NCBI GenBank assembly: GCA_964036045.1
Contig: OZ038389.1
Span: forward strand, 40,481,064 to 40,545,063
DNA length: 64,000 nucleotides
Direction of reading: 5' to 3'
DNA from: Eutreptiella sp. 'Long Island Sound 2002'
Lineage: Eukaryota > Euglenozoa > Euglenophyceae > Eutreptiales > Eutreptiaceae
Shown here: positions 43,988-55,448 of the stretch, one piece after another
Layout: each line of letters begins with the position of its first letter
Numbering within the stretch: the stretch's first letter is position 1
Notes under the pieces: generated by a model
The model's database searches: none
What the model saw: the letters and a program-made list of their open reading frames with translations, nothing else
Told to the model about the DNA's origin: nothing
Made by a program: the position numbers and the translations under genes

Positions 43988-45613
43988 CTAGCCCCCCCTC
44001 CTGTCGGAACTACTGGGTACAGTCCTGGATCGCTTTCTCCTCGGCCCGGACTCTCCGTCACTCTGGCGTCCACGCCGCTCAGCTCTCGCCACCCCGTCGG
44101 CAGCCGAGCCCCTCTCCGAATTCTGCGCCAACGCCACCTGCGGGCGACCCTGCCGTCTTGGTGGTACTGAAAGGGCTCTGCCACCCACCGACCTTTTGAC
44201 TCCACGTCCTCCTCTGCCAGCCGCATTCGCCGACCGCCAAAGCCCGGCTGTAGGCTCCGCCGCTGACCTTCCCGAGGGTGGCGCTGTGAATTTGAACTCA
44301 AGTCCGCGGGACGTGGAAGATCGCCTCTCCTGCCGTCCAGCTCCACCTGCATGTCGTTCTCCACTCCCCGCGGGCACCGACGGCCCGGGATCACTCCCCG
44401 GACGCCCGCCGTCGCCTCCACGGCCCACCGACGATCCTGATCGCTCACTCCTTCTCGTGCCTGCCTGCAGAACAACTCGCGCATCCTGTCGCAAACCCGG
44501 CCGTGGACCAACTTCCTCATCTGCGGACACACCGGAGTCGGACTTGTCCGAAGAACTCCCCAAGTCTGCCGCATCAGACCTAGGCTCGCCTGCAAACCGC
44601 TTGCCCCGCGCCATACTTGGAGCCGCCCGTCGCCTCTCGCCTCGTCCCCAGACCGGCTTGTTCTTCTGCTGGCTCCTGTCATCGAACATGATGTCACCCC
44701 ATACTCCTTCCGGATCAACGAACATCGCCCTAATAGGCGCCATGTCCCAAACCTGCGGTAGACAGAGAGGTGACACAACATCTTCATCTCTGTACCCCAA
44801 TGCATAGGCCATAGCCGTGGCCGTCGCGGCCCATCGACCCCACCACTTAAAATGCGGTAAGGACGGACCACGCTTCCAACAAGCCGCAGCCCCACCGCGT
44901 CTGAAACAGTGCCAACGATGTCCTGCCCAAGTGGTGCCGTACACGATGTCTGTGAGGGTCTTCTCCAAAAAGGCAGCCCCCGCAGGAAACAACAAATCAT
45001 CTCGCTCACATCCACGTTCCACAGCCCATTCATAGATCCACTCCACAAACGGCCGCAACCACTTAGGCACAGGGCGCCGCTGCCAACCCTCATCTCCAGT
45101 TTTGCTGTTCCAAAAAACAACATAGCCACTGTCACGCACATCGCCAACCCGCACACTCGCCGCCTCTGCAACTCGTAAAAAACAAACATAAGAAACCAAA
45201 GCCATGACCACCACCGACCGTTCATCGTTCGAAACCGCCTTCTCCACAAGATGCCGCAACAATACAGGACTAGCATACTCCTGCACTCCCGCTTAAGCCC
45301 CAGCCTTTGCCAGTCTCCAATGAATGGGTTGAACCACCCCCGATACCAGCTGCAAATCCTCACACGCTCGCACGGCAGAGATAATACCTCTTGCTGCACT
45401 TGCACTACCCCCATGTTGGACATGGCGGGCCAATTTTCGAGACAATACCTCTGGCAAATTGCCTTCCTCTCCGATCTCATCTTCAATGTCCGCCAGCCTT
45501 CGCAAGTGGGATAGATACCCCGCCGTTGTTGAAGGTTTCCATCCCCGAATCGCAACACCCACAACGCTAGTGGGTTCCTCTTCGCGTCGGCTCGACTCAA
45601 ATTCCATCGCCAT
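43988..45613 (-). CDS. Tyrosine recombinase of the YR retrotransposon, interrupted by one in-frame TAA
   Basis: Residues 1-106 (45613-45296) form a SAM-like core-binding domain (STTAGYLSHLRRLADIEDE...). A single in-frame TAA (45293-45295) follows, then the same frame continues with the catalytic domain. Catalytic residues: Arg in CFLRVAEAASVRV (box I); HCFRRGGAAACW (the HxxR of box II); a Tyr in WAATATAMAYALGY (nucleophile region). The Arg/Ser-rich C-terminal tail (about 200 residues after the domain) is low-complexity and may serve nucleic-acid binding. The stop would separate the two domains, so this copy may be dead unless the stop is read through or internal initiation at 45286 is used. 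It excises or integrates circular DNA at short identical cores. Confidence 0.8.
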
Positions 45614-45715
45614 CCAACGGAATGTCGGCCTCTCCGCCCTGGGCGGATAAATTCCCGCGACGGCATCTCGGTACCGCCACGGATTGGCTCGTCAGGACCA
45701 CAAAGGGCATCGGAT

Positions 45716-46360
45716 TCACCAATGACGGAGATTTTCCGTCTTCCCAGCCGCCGCACACCTCCTGCAATCCTCACCCGGTTGCGCATCCACCGGGATCCAA
45801 TCTCCGGCCTTTGACAACCAATAGGCTACCCCATCGCGCTTCTTGAACTGGATACTCTTGTAACTCCACGAATCGCCACCGGCCGCCATCGAATCTTCAA
45901 ACGACTCCGACTTTCCCTTGGGTCCCGACTTCTCACCTGCGGAGTATCTCTTCAAGTAGGTTGTGTGAGCGACAATCAAAATCTTCCACATCCTATATGC
46001 CAACGCATCCCCAACACTTAATTGTTGTCCCTGCTTGCCGCCCACGTCCGACGGTCTCGTTGGATTCGGCACGGATGTCACATACTTCTTGAGCACCTCG
46101 GACGCGTCCTTCATCCAAACCGCAATCCGGTCCTTCTTCAAAAATCTCTCTATCTCCTCCAAGCTCAAATCCGGAATCTCATCTTCCTTTCTGTTCTCAA
46201 TCTCGGCAGCCGCCAATTGACTACGGAGCCTCTCCATCTCCATATCTTGTTTACGAAGCATCAACTTCAATTCAGCCAATTCCTTGGCCGTCTCTGTCGG
46301 TACACTCGGCTCGTCGGAAACAACGACAATGTCCTCTTGCATATTATTTGGTGCATTCAT
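45716..46360 (-). CDS. Gag-like ORF of the YR retrotransposon
   Basis: 214 residues, beginning 12 nt inside the A1 repeat. Residues 20-60 are a strong coiled coil (ETAKELAELKLMLRKQDMEM then RLRSQLAAAEIEN). A globular helical segment follows, and a C-terminal CRRCAAAGKTENLRHW tail that could be half of a zinc-binding site. No protease is seen. It is the first gene of the element and probably forms the RNP particle. Confidence 0.6.
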   Translation of the reverse strand: MNAPNNMQEDIVVVSDEPSVPTETAKELAELKLMLRKQDMEMERLRSQLAAAEIENRKEDEIPDLSLEEIERFLKKDRIAVWMKDASEVLKKYVTSVPNPTRPSDVGGKQGQQLSVGDALAYRMWKILIVAHTTYLKRYSAGEKSGPKGKSESFEDSMAAGGDSWSYKSIQFKKRDGVAYWLSKAGDWIPVDAQPGEDCRRCAAAGKTENLRHW

Positions 46361-46371
46361 GACAAAACAAA

Positions 46372-46444
46372 ATCAAAACGGACAAATGCCTAATGAAGAG
46401 GTAATTAGTTAAACTAGTGTTTTGAGCAAGCTCAAAACACGAGT
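46372..46444 (-). repeat. Split direct repeat A1
   Basis: The same 73 bp as 41843-41915, including the 11-bp-arm palindrome. It ends in the AGT core followed directly by satellite DNA. Confidence 0.95.
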
Positions 46445-48385
46445 GTCCCCTCATATTTTTCCATTATTTTGTTCTGACCAAGACGCAGTTTGAGTAGAAG
46501 TACGCGCAAAAAATTTGGAGTAAGTATCTTTCAAAATGACCTATTAGATGATAAAGCACAAGAACACCATACCAAACCATGCATATTTGTGTGGAGACCG
46601 GTGTTGCACCCAAACCCTTGCACACATGCACTAACCCCCCATGCCATCCAAACATGCCTCTCTTTGTCAAAATTGATACTCGAAGTGTCCCCTCATATTT
46701 TCCCATGATTTTGTCGTGGCCAAGGCGCACTTTGACAGACAGTTGGAGTGAAAGTTCGCACAACAGTTTTGGAGTAAGCAGCTTTCAACATGAACCACCA
46801 GATGAGAAGGCGCAAGCACACCATACTACCATACAAACCATGCCATGCCATGCCATGTCATGCCATGCCAGCCATGCCTTGCCATGGCTTGGCGAGGTGC
46901 GGCAAGGTGAGTGCGTGTGATGTGTGGAGAAAGGTGCTACATCCAAACCCTTGCAGACATGCAATAACCCTGCATGCCACCCAAACACGCCTCTCGTTGT
47001 CAAAATTTATCCTTTTTGAGTGAATTCCAATTTTAGTGAAGGTTGATGCAACCGTTTTGAAGTAAGTAGCTTTCAACATGACTCAGAGGATAAGGCGCAA
47101 GCACATCATACCAAATCATGCCATTGGATGCCATCTAGCAAATCCTTGCCTGGGCATGGCGACGCGAGGCAAGGGGATTGAGAGCGCGCATTGACATTGA
47201 CATGTGTGGAGAAAGGTGCTGCATCCAAACGCTTGTAGACATGCAGTGGCCCCCCATGCCATCCAAACAAGCCTCTCTTCCTCAAAAGTGATCCTAGCAG
47301 TGGCCCCTCATATTCTTCCATGATTTCGTCGAGGCCCAGACGCACTTTGACGCACAATTTGAGTGAAGGATCGCACAACCATTTTGGAGTGAGCGGCTTT
47401 CAACATGACCCATCAGATGATAAGGCGCAAGCACACCAAACCATGCCATACCATGCCATCCATACCTTGCCTTGGTTTGGCAAGGCGAGGCAGGGCTATC
47501 GAGCGTGTGCGCATGTGGAGACCCGTGCTGCAACCAAACCCTCGCAAACATGAACTAACCCCGCATGCCATCCAAACACGCCTCTCTTTCTCAAAATTGA
47601 TACTCGAAGTGTCCCCTCATACTTTTTTTCCATCATTTTGTTGCGGCCAAGATGCACTTGACAACAATGTGAGTAAAAGTTCGTGCAAAAATTTTGGAGT
47701 AAGTAGCTTTTAAAATAACCCATTAGATGGGTCATACCCAACGTGCAAGCAAAATCCTCAATGATGCATCATAGGCTGTGAGAGTACGGAAAACGTCTGG
47801 GGCGCAACACACAGTGCACAGGACACATATGCACAGCTCTAGCTCGTATATGCACCGTCGTGTGTTTTCCCTGCACTCGGCCTTATGTAAAGTAGAAATC
47901 ATACTACCGGTGCCATGACGTACATAGTACCATGCCTCATGACCCTGTCACTTTGTTACTCGTCCCTGCCATGCCCTTGCATTGGTGTGGCAAGGCGAGG
48001 CAGGGCTATCGAGCGTGTGCGCATGTGGAGACCCGTGTTGCAACCAAACCCTCGCAAACATGCACTAACCCCGCATGCCATCCAAACACGCCTCTCTTTC
48101 TCAAAATTGATACTCGAAGTGTCCCCTCATATTTTTCCATTATTTTGTTGTGACCAAGACGCACTTTGACAAACAATTAAAAAGATAATAGTAAAGTAAA
48201 AGTTCGCACAAAAACTTTGGAGTAAGTAGCTTTCATAATGACCTATTAGATGATAAGGCACGAGAATATCATACCAAACCAAGCACATGTGTGTGCTTGG
48301 TGCAAGGTGCTACACCCTAACCCTTGCAGACATGCACTAACTCCCCATGCCATCCAAACACGCCTCTCTTTCTCAAAATTGTTGA
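46445..48385. repeat. Satellite array of ~240-330-bp units
   Basis: The unit phrase gtgtcccctcatat..tccat recurs at 46443, 46683, 47295 (as gtggcccc), 47609 and 48118. Each unit then has a ttttggagtaagtagcttt segment, an acaccataccaaaccatgcc segment, a gtggagaaaggtgctgca segment and a final cacgcctctctttctcaaaa segment. An unrelated block (about 47735-47955) interrupts the array. 47960-48120 is almost identical to 47470-47610, so local conversion or duplication is recent. All ORFs here are shadows of the repeat. Confidence 0.85.
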
Positions 48386-48611
48386 TCACTTACAAATCCT
48401 CCGGGTCGTTGTCATCGGACGTGATTTCTTCATTCTACGGGGCTTGTGTTTATCGCAATTATAATTATCACAATAATCATAATTATTACAATTATAATAT
48501 CAACAGCATGTGTCATATGGGACAAATCTCACCCGCCATGGTTAGGCCATGGGGTTTTTTTGCATACTGGCCGCCATAGTTTAGCTGTGAATCTGAACAT
48601 GTTCCCTCTAC
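48385..48611. other. AT-rich spacer
   Basis: The array edge is followed by an AT-rich attataattatcacaataat-like simple sequence (48455-48500). Nothing coding is recognised. Confidence 0.5.
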
Positions 48612-48826
48612 ATAGGAGTGCCTCCAAAGTCAGAGCACTCCACAATCCATGTCTTGTGACTTTGGAGTGCAAAAACAAGATCCCAAAAGCAAGAATTTGC
48701 TTAATTGTCTCAGTGCTTTTATTGAAAAACAAAGAAAAAGCGAAGAGTTTGAGTGCAAAATCTGCCTCCCAAGGGAGGCCTTTGACTTTCAAGTGCCATG
48801 ACTTTCGGCACTCCCCTATAATTCAA
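48612..48826. repeat. MITE-like repeat, copy 1
   Basis: About 215 bp with imperfect terminal inverted repeats: ggagtgcc..aaagtca..gcact at the left pairs with agtgcc.tgactttcggcact at the right end. A diverged copy is at 59484-59700. No coding capacity. Confidence 0.6.
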
Positions 48827-48839
48827 AAGCTGTGAGAGC

Positions 48840-51740
48840 CTGAGATATTGTTGGCGTACGTGGTGGCAGCCACTGTGCAAAGCACAAATGTGACAGCCAT
48901 CAGTTGCATGCAAAGTTCGTTGCAGCTCAGTGTGAGGCAAGTCTACCTGTCCACCGCCAGCCTCATGTATCACATGTATCCCCGCCCAAGACTAGCAACC
49001 TTCCACTCTTGCGCTCTCAGTGTTGAGAAACCCAAATCCCCAGCTCCTTTGTCCAGTGAAACCACAGGAATTCACTAACTTGCTTATTCTCATATGAAGC
49101 CAAGTTAGATCACGAAGTTTAGCGGAGGGGTCTCAGGCTCAAAAATTTTTGCTCATCACAACGAGGGGTTTGTACGATGCCAGCCATCAAGCCGTGTGTT
49201 ATGTAGTGGTTTGTTGACCATTCAGAAAACATGGTTTTAGGTTGTTTTCGGTTGATTGTGCTGCCTGTCCTAAAGTCACACGCTCAACACCGAATTCAGA
49301 TATGTCATTGATGTCTTCGAAGGTGCGTCACACGCATGTTGAGATTTTAGTATGCATGCCTACAAAATCGAAAGGAGCATACGATTCACGTTCTTTAAAA
49401 TGTATTCACTGTCATAGGAACTGTCATTTACGCACGCGTGCGCTTCTGATCGAGAGCACCCCAGCTGTTCGTAACGGCACTGCGGCAAACGCCACAAGAA
49501 GTAACAGGGTGATGCAGAGACCTCGGTGTGAGGAATCAAGCAGGTAATCTTCAATCTTGCATTGACTCTGAAAGTTTTCAGGTCGGAAGTACATACATGG
49601 ATGTCTCTTGTGTAGCGAAGAAGATTTGTCCGATGAAGATAACGCTGATAGAGGAAAGCGAAGGCCCTTGAGACGGTATGAAATAGTCCGCCCGCTAAAT
49701 CGTTTTTCATGTTCATGATACCCATGGGTAGTAAAAGGATGACTCATGTGGACAAAGGAGAGAGGCGAGTTCTCACCATAGGGTGAAGCACATTTGGTCC
49801 GAGATGTGAAATCTTGTGGTTCCTCCTTTTCATGGGCGTCGTGCGGGATCTACACATGATGAGATCTCTCTCTCTCTCGTCGGCCCAAGAACCGGCCTCC
49901 AATGGGCTACGCATGGCAGAAACACCGCGGCTGCGGGTCTTGTAGCCAAATCTTGAGTCATGTCCTCAATCCCTCAATGTTGTGAGTGCCACTAAATTCT
50001 AAGCTACCGCACAGTCTACACTTCTTGGTCACACTTTTCATGGGTATTGTTCGGCCATTTGTGGTGCGTTCACGCGGGCGCCTAGAACCAGTTGTGTTGT
50101 TGTGCGTCGCGAGCTTTTCCGAACGCGGTTGTGGTGGTGAAATGGCTTGACTCGAAGCATCATGGTCCGTAGCAACGATGAAAACCACCCGCCGAGAACA
50201 TTTGGAGTAACCAAAAGAGCGTCCTATGGGATGTGAAACGAACGTTGACATCTTCCACGGGCTTTCAATACTGGACGCCAAAGTGGCCAAACAACAGATT
50301 AAGAGACGAGGCGACGCCCTGAACGCTTTGGGCCCCACTACTGTGCGCCCCGAGCAACGCCAAGCAAAAACAAATGGGACCATCACGCAAGATAGAAGAA
50401 ATGAGAATTACATGACCTACATGATCTACATGACCTACAATCTAGGACTTTCGTTAGCATGTGTCCTCGTAATACGCTACCTTGCGCACTTGACGAAATG
50501 CCACGTCTCTTCGTATTAATTCACCAGAACCAAAAAGAATGGGGTTCCCCGTTCCCTACTTGTGAAATCCGAAACGGGGACGACCCAAAGTGAACAACGT
50601 GCGGAACGAACGCAATGTTGCTCATGACGACACATGACTCCACTTGTGCCGTCCGTTTGCCCATCCTTGCGCAGCGTTAGCGGCGTGCAGTTTCTACGCG
50701 TGTGAGCGCTTGATTGATGCGCGTGTCGCTAGAATTCGCGACACGTACAAATACTTCGGCTCGCCATGAACGCTAGTTTTGCCCATGGTTAAGCCGCTTT
50801 TGGTGCAACGCTTCAGGCGGGGGAGCGCCATGCCTCAAAGAAACATATAAAATACGAGTGTCGGGGATCGCGCGCTCCACAACAACCACAACACTACCCC
50901 CGCACACAACTTGTCGTTGACACAGCGAAGCACGGGATGCAATTGCCCTTAAAATAAGAATTTGCATTTGTGCCATTCGTTAGGGAACTTCCGTTCCGAA
51001 GAATTGCCTCCCTCCAAGCCCTAATGAACAAGAGGCAAGCGGAAGGTACCTGATAAAGCGCTTCGTGCATGGATGCCCTTTAAGAAAGACGGCACCATTA
51101 ACAAAAGCCCTTGTGGAAACTGGGGCGAATGGGTAATGTTGGTCCCCTTTTCGAGAGTTTTCGAAAGCGTCAAGCCTGTGTCCGAATCCCGGACACACCG
51201 AAAAAGGATGGCAAATGCCAAACATCATCTCGTGGTGATGTTGGTTACTTGTTACCCCAAGTGTTTGGTTGGTTTGGCATTCTTGCTTTGCTGAGCCCCA
51301 ACCTTTAGGCCATTGATAAGGCACAAGGCAACGTTGAACGGTATTCGGTTCAGAGTGAACTCCGTTCTCTACGGAGAGCTTTCCGCGTTTTCGCGGTCAA
51401 GAAAGTTGACGCCTTATTCTTATGGCCACTTGGTCTTATGCATTGCGATGGGCAATTGTGGGCATGAATGATTTTCTTTCACATTGACCGAGAGGTGGTG
51501 ACATCAAGGAATTCGATTGAACCCCTTTCAATCGCCGACGTTCTCTAGGTCTCCCGTATTTTTTGAAACTAGTTGTGGGGGATGGCGCACTCGCACTCAA
51601 AAAAAGGTTTTTGCGAGGAAAGGAAAACAAACAATCCAAGGCAAGGGCTGTTTTGATGGCGCGCCACGAATTGCGTGTGCCGTGGTTCCCGATACCCTAG
51701 TTTGCTCTCTTCTTTTGTGGCATTTTCATTAATTTCCGTG
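48840..51740. other. Stretch without recognised genes; possible upstream exons
   Basis: No family motif is seen. A plus-strand frame ending at 49546 finishes in GAATCAAGCAG|gtaatc, a good donor in phase 2 that would be compatible with the exon starting at 51745, but the upstream boundary is unclear. A minus-strand frame at 49958-50386 with a KKCRLCGSLEF knuckle is another weak exon candidate. Confidence 0.35.
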
Positions 51741-51744
51741 CTAG

Positions 51745-51819
51745 TCCGAACGACGATTCCGAGGACACTAGTGACGATGATAACCACCGCCGCCCAGGGC
51801 CGCCGCAACCACGGAGAAG
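51745..51819 (+). CDS. Exon 'a' of a repetitive acidic / Arg-Pro-rich protein gene
   Basis: First recognised exon of a plus-strand gene. Acceptor ccgtgctag|T, donor GAGAAG|gtatgc, 75 nt, phase 2 in and phase 2 out. It encodes a spliced Ser, then PNDDSEDTSDDDNHRRPGPP and QPRR: an acidic cluster followed by an R/P cluster, the same module as in the next exons. Splice boundaries are predicted by eye; the agreement of frame, phase and module across seven exons is the main evidence. Confidence 0.55.
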
Positions 51820-52874
51820 GTATGCTTCATACACAGAGCGGTTTGTTGTTGAACTTTGGGCATCGGTCAAGCTACTAATGTCACATGCCTTTGCAAATGC
51901 CTTTGAACACCATGAGGAGGGGATAGCCACCAACCATGATTGATGCGCGACGCCCGACCATGTAGTGAGCGCGAGCGTGTGGCCACCAACAATGCAGGCG
52001 GTGTGTGGTCAAGCCGGGCACGCCACTGCTCGTTTCACCTTCGTATTGAGCTGTGCTCCAAAGGTATGCAATGGCGACCAACTATCACCAATGACGACCA
52101 ACGAGCCATGTGTGAGGGCAACAGTAAACACAAACATAGCACAATTGATGTTCGGATACGATTGTGCCAACACATGGGCTCCTTTTCACAGTCTAGAGCA
52201 TTTCTCCCTTGCGCCGTCGAGGTTCCCCTTCACCAACACCTCTACCGCGCCCCAAACTTGTGTCCATGAATTGTTGTCCCACAATTGAGAACGGGTGTGG
52301 TTCGATAGTCAAGGGCCCGAGGGCGAGTGGTGTCACACTCTCTTCATTTGCCTTTACATTCTTCACACCGTAGATTGCCATGTGGTTCGAATTGTTTAAG
52401 CGTCGACCAAAGGAAGCACGTTGTCGGGCGTGGTACTCCTCAGGATAGCACACGAGCCGGTGAAGGTGCCTGTAGGGCCCAAAGGCTGCCCATGGTGGGT
52501 ACAACCGTTTATGACAGAAGCGGTGAAAACCCGGCCTAGCTGAGTGAAGCCTTTGGTTAGCTGCTATCGGAGGGCCAGGAAGGTACGAGGGATCCGTGCT
52601 TCGTCTTCGTGAGGGATTCAAGGGGTCATGACCCACATTTCCATTCACATCATGCCCCCCGGACGGTATGCATGGTTGCTAATACCTCCCGCAGAACGAA
52701 TAGATGGCGCCGTGAAATAAGACCGTTGGGCGCAATCTCGTCTTTGGTCCGTGGTGTCCCTTGTTGTTGACGGAAGCATGGGATTCTAGCTACTTTGTCG
52801 CTTGGGTGTTGAGGGCCCTTTAGTATGATTGCTCATGCATCTGTCTAGTTAAAGCCCCACCAATTTTGCAATAG

Positions 52875-53006
52875 GCATAATGATTATTCCGACGATGAGT
52901 CCGAAGATGAGCGTTACCCACCTCGAAGACCTCCCCCTCGGGCTGCTGCTCCTGCTGCGGATGATAGCGAGGATGATCGCGGGCCTCCTCGCAGACCCCG
53001 TGGAAG
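52875..53006 (+). CDS. Exon 'b' of the acidic / Arg-Pro-rich protein gene
   Basis: Acceptor ttttgcaatag|G, donor GGAAG|gtgtgg, 132 nt, phase 2 to 2. It encodes HNDYSDDESEDERYPPRRPP, then PRAAAPAADDSEDDRGPPRR and PRGR: two module copies. Symmetric 3n length means it could be skipped or duplicated without a frameshift. Confidence 0.6.
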
Positions 53007-53292
53007 GTGTGGCGTATACTCTCAGCGTGGCCATGAGATGCATGTCTGCGCTCGGCCAAAAGCCGGGGCCGACGCTAGTCAGCCCAAGCACATTCTAAAC
53101 CATGTATAAAGTAGAAGGTAAACGACAACCATTCATTCGAAGAATGTCAACTCATCTCTTCTACCGAGGACAAAAGGTGCACATTTCACACCGTCTATCG
53201 GATTTCTGTATTTTTTAATTGATACAAATTCGATTTTTGTATTTTTTTGCTGTACTGGTATATACCAATATATATATCTAGTACAGCGGCGG

Positions 53293-53372
53293 TGTGCCGC
53301 AGGCTCCGCAGCCCAGTGGTTGCACATGCGCTGAGCAGGCGCTGGGTACTGGGTTCGAACCATGCTGCAGGT
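53293..53372 (+). repeat. tRNA-like SINE head inside an intron
   Basis: A-box cagcccagtgg (53309-53319) and B-box gggttcgaacc (53351-53361) are 31 nt apart with a tRNA-like anticodon hairpin between (gcgc...gcgc). The acceptor and T stems pair poorly, so it is read as a tRNA-derived SINE in the intron between exons b and c. Confidence 0.5.
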
Positions 53373-54624
53373 GTTTTTCAGCACCAGCCTGACACTCCCA
53401 CAAGTTGGTACACAGGGAGGGCATTGCCTGTACAGGGCAGGGTTGGTGTTGGACGCTGTTTTGCTGTTTTGGAGAACAAACTACAGCCCCAGTTCAACAT
53501 CAACAGCGCACATTGGGATACACAGGACAAATCTGGGATACACTGGGATGCACGGGAAAAAGCTTTGGCATGCACACACAATACAAATTTGTTTTGGGAT
53601 ATGCACACTCACTGAAAGTCTGCTCCGTGCACTTGCCTCGCCGGAGCACACTGGTGCAGGGGTCTAGGCGTACGTATGGGCCAATCTGAGGAAACAGTAG
53701 CAGCCCCTTGTGGGTGTTACAACAGGAAAGGGGTGGGTGAGGAGGGGCAGGCGTGGAGGCCGGATCATATTGGGTGGCATATCGCACCTTGCGTAGCATC
53801 AACCCCACTTGCCCAACTCGTGGGTGCAGGGCTGACAAATCCCAAGGGGGCCAGCGATGGATTTGTGCACATGACCACGGATGGATGCACCAAAGGTGCT
53901 CGTTTCAACTGGGACGAAGTGGTGACGAATAGCCGCAGGTCCTAATTTTTCAACCAACTTCAGCACCCCTGTGTATATCTGTAAGATTTCCCCTGTATCC
54001 CACTGTATCCCGAAATTTTTTTTGTTAATTACATGTTAGCGGGAAACGCAGTGGCTGAAAGTCTGGCCCGGAGCCCACCCTGTCCGGGCTGAATGAGTAC
54101 AACATGGGTCCACCAGGTCAATAATGATTTGGTTTGATTGGTTTCATACCCAGTCCAGCGATATAAGCCCCAAATGTGCTGCAGAAATTTCCCGGCCGCT
54201 GTGCGGCTTAGGAGTTTGGCCGTCCGGCCCGGCGGCACCGCTAATTCCCGCGCACATTCTTCTGGTGCAGCGAAATTGCGCGGCAAAGGGCGCTAAGGTC
54301 TCCCCCCTCCCCCCCAAACTGGGAGTGGGTGGTTTGGCAGCGTGCCCTTGTGCCCGGCATCCAAGGGCCCCAACGTACAGCCCCTCATCGACAAAATGCC
54401 CAACGGCCTCGTTGTTGCCAAAAGAAAGAACGCCCAGAACGTAGCGCTGCTGTTTGACGGCAGGCCTTGACATTCCTACGTTTGCCTTGCATCACCACCA
54501 TTTCTACATCATCGGGTACCAGGCGGGTCCGGCTGGGGCTCGCACACAATGGAGGTGTACGGCACACGGTGCTGCGTGAGCAGGATCGCGACCGTGGCCA
54601 CCCAGACCCCGTTCCACGACGCAG

Positions 54625-54903
54625 GCCGGGCGATTACTACGATGAGGACAGAGACGAGGATCACCGACCCCCCCGAAGGCCCCCTCCCAGGGCCCACGAC
54701 GACAGCGATGACGACCGCAGCCCGCCCAGAAGGCCCCCTCCAAGATCCGACGACGACAGTGAAGAGGATCGCCGTCCACCGCGAAGGCCCCCTCCGAGGT
54801 CCCACGGCGACAGCGACGAGGGTCGTCGCCCACCGAGACGGCCCCCTCCGAGGTCCGATGACAGCGAGGAGGATCGTCGTCCGCCGGGAAGACCTCCGGG
54901 AAG
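54625..54903 (+). CDS. Exon 'c' of the acidic / Arg-Pro-rich protein gene
   Basis: Acceptor ccacgacgcag|G, donor CGGGAAG|gtgtgt, 279 nt, phase 2 to 2. After PGDYYDEDRDEDHRPPRRPP it contains five tandem modules of the type [SD]DDSEEDRRPPRRPPPR, each about 48 nt, so the exon itself grew by internal duplication. This highly charged alternation resembles RS/RD-type nuclear RNA-binding segments, but no folded domain is present. The acceptor's pyrimidine tract is weak. Confidence 0.6.
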
Positions 54904-55387
54904 GTGTGTGGCTGGCGTGCGACAGTAGTGCCTTGCAGAGGGCTGCGCCATTCTTACGTAGTTCCTACCTGGCAGCATTGAAGGGCCCAACCCTCTTCCG
55001 TCGTGGGTGCTGATTCACTCCATATTTTTGCTGCGTTGGCATGGTGAGTCGCCCGCATCCCCTGCGTACTGTGCGGCTCATTCCTCAACGATCTGTTGAT
55101 CCCAAATGAAACTGCTTTCTTTTTCCCGTGTCTCTGTCTGTTTCTTCGTGCATGTGATTGGGCGGATTGTTGTACAATCAGCGAGCTGGTACGTATCATG
55201 TTTGCAAAACTGATCTGGTTCGTATGGGTGCGGTGTGGTGTTGCTTGGGAAAGAGCCAAGCAGTGTGTTGCAAGCTCGCGCCCGCACCAGTCCAACACGA
55301 TGCAGAATCGTTGGCTCGGTGTTGGCCCATTGCAATGGTACTGGGGCGACACTGGAGGTGCGAGGCCCCGCCATTATTTTCTAACAG

Positions 55388-55448
55388 GCCAGTCTACTAC
55401 AATGTACCCGCTGATGATTCGTCTGACGAAGATGAGTATTATTATGAG
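55388..55448 (+). CDS. Exon 'd' of the acidic / Arg-Pro-rich protein gene
   Basis: Acceptor ttttctaacag|G, donor TATGAG|gtgttg, 61 nt, phase 2 in, phase 0 out. It encodes PVYYNVPADDSSDEDEYYYE: a Tyr-flanked acidic cluster that resembles the head of exon b (NDYSDDESEDE) and exon c (DYYDEDRDEDH) but lacks the R/P half. Confidence 0.5.

Larger units (their letters stand above)
41363..46444 (-). mobile_element. Tyrosine-recombinase retrotransposon with split direct repeats (DIRS order, PAT/Ngaro/VIPER-like)
   Basis: In sense (minus) orientation the order is A1 (46444-46372), gag-like ORF, tyrosine recombinase, RT/RNase H, B1 (41983-41913) abutting A2 (41915-41843), then B2 (41433-41363). A copies are 73 bp and B copies 71 bp; both pairs are identical by eye. 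This split-direct-repeat pattern is characteristic of PAT/Ngaro/VIPER-type elements. All three junctions share the trinucleotide AGT, and no target duplication is present. This is as expected for integration of a circular intermediate by a tyrosine recombinase. The gene order gag-YR-RT/RH differs from DIRS-1 and resembles what I recall for VIPER. Confidence 0.88.

Noticed and set aside
42241-45786. A single 1181-codon ORF in the YR retrotransposon
   Set aside because: Only the part after about 43870 has RT/RNase H motifs. The upstream 600 codons overlap the tyrosine recombinase in another frame and have Arg/Trp/Gly-rich shadow composition.
46840-46880. CRISPR-like short repeats (catgccatgc)
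   Set aside because: Simple tandem repeat within a eukaryotic satellite; no spacers.
53293-53372. A functional tRNA gene
   Set aside because: Good A and B boxes, but acceptor and T stems mismatch.
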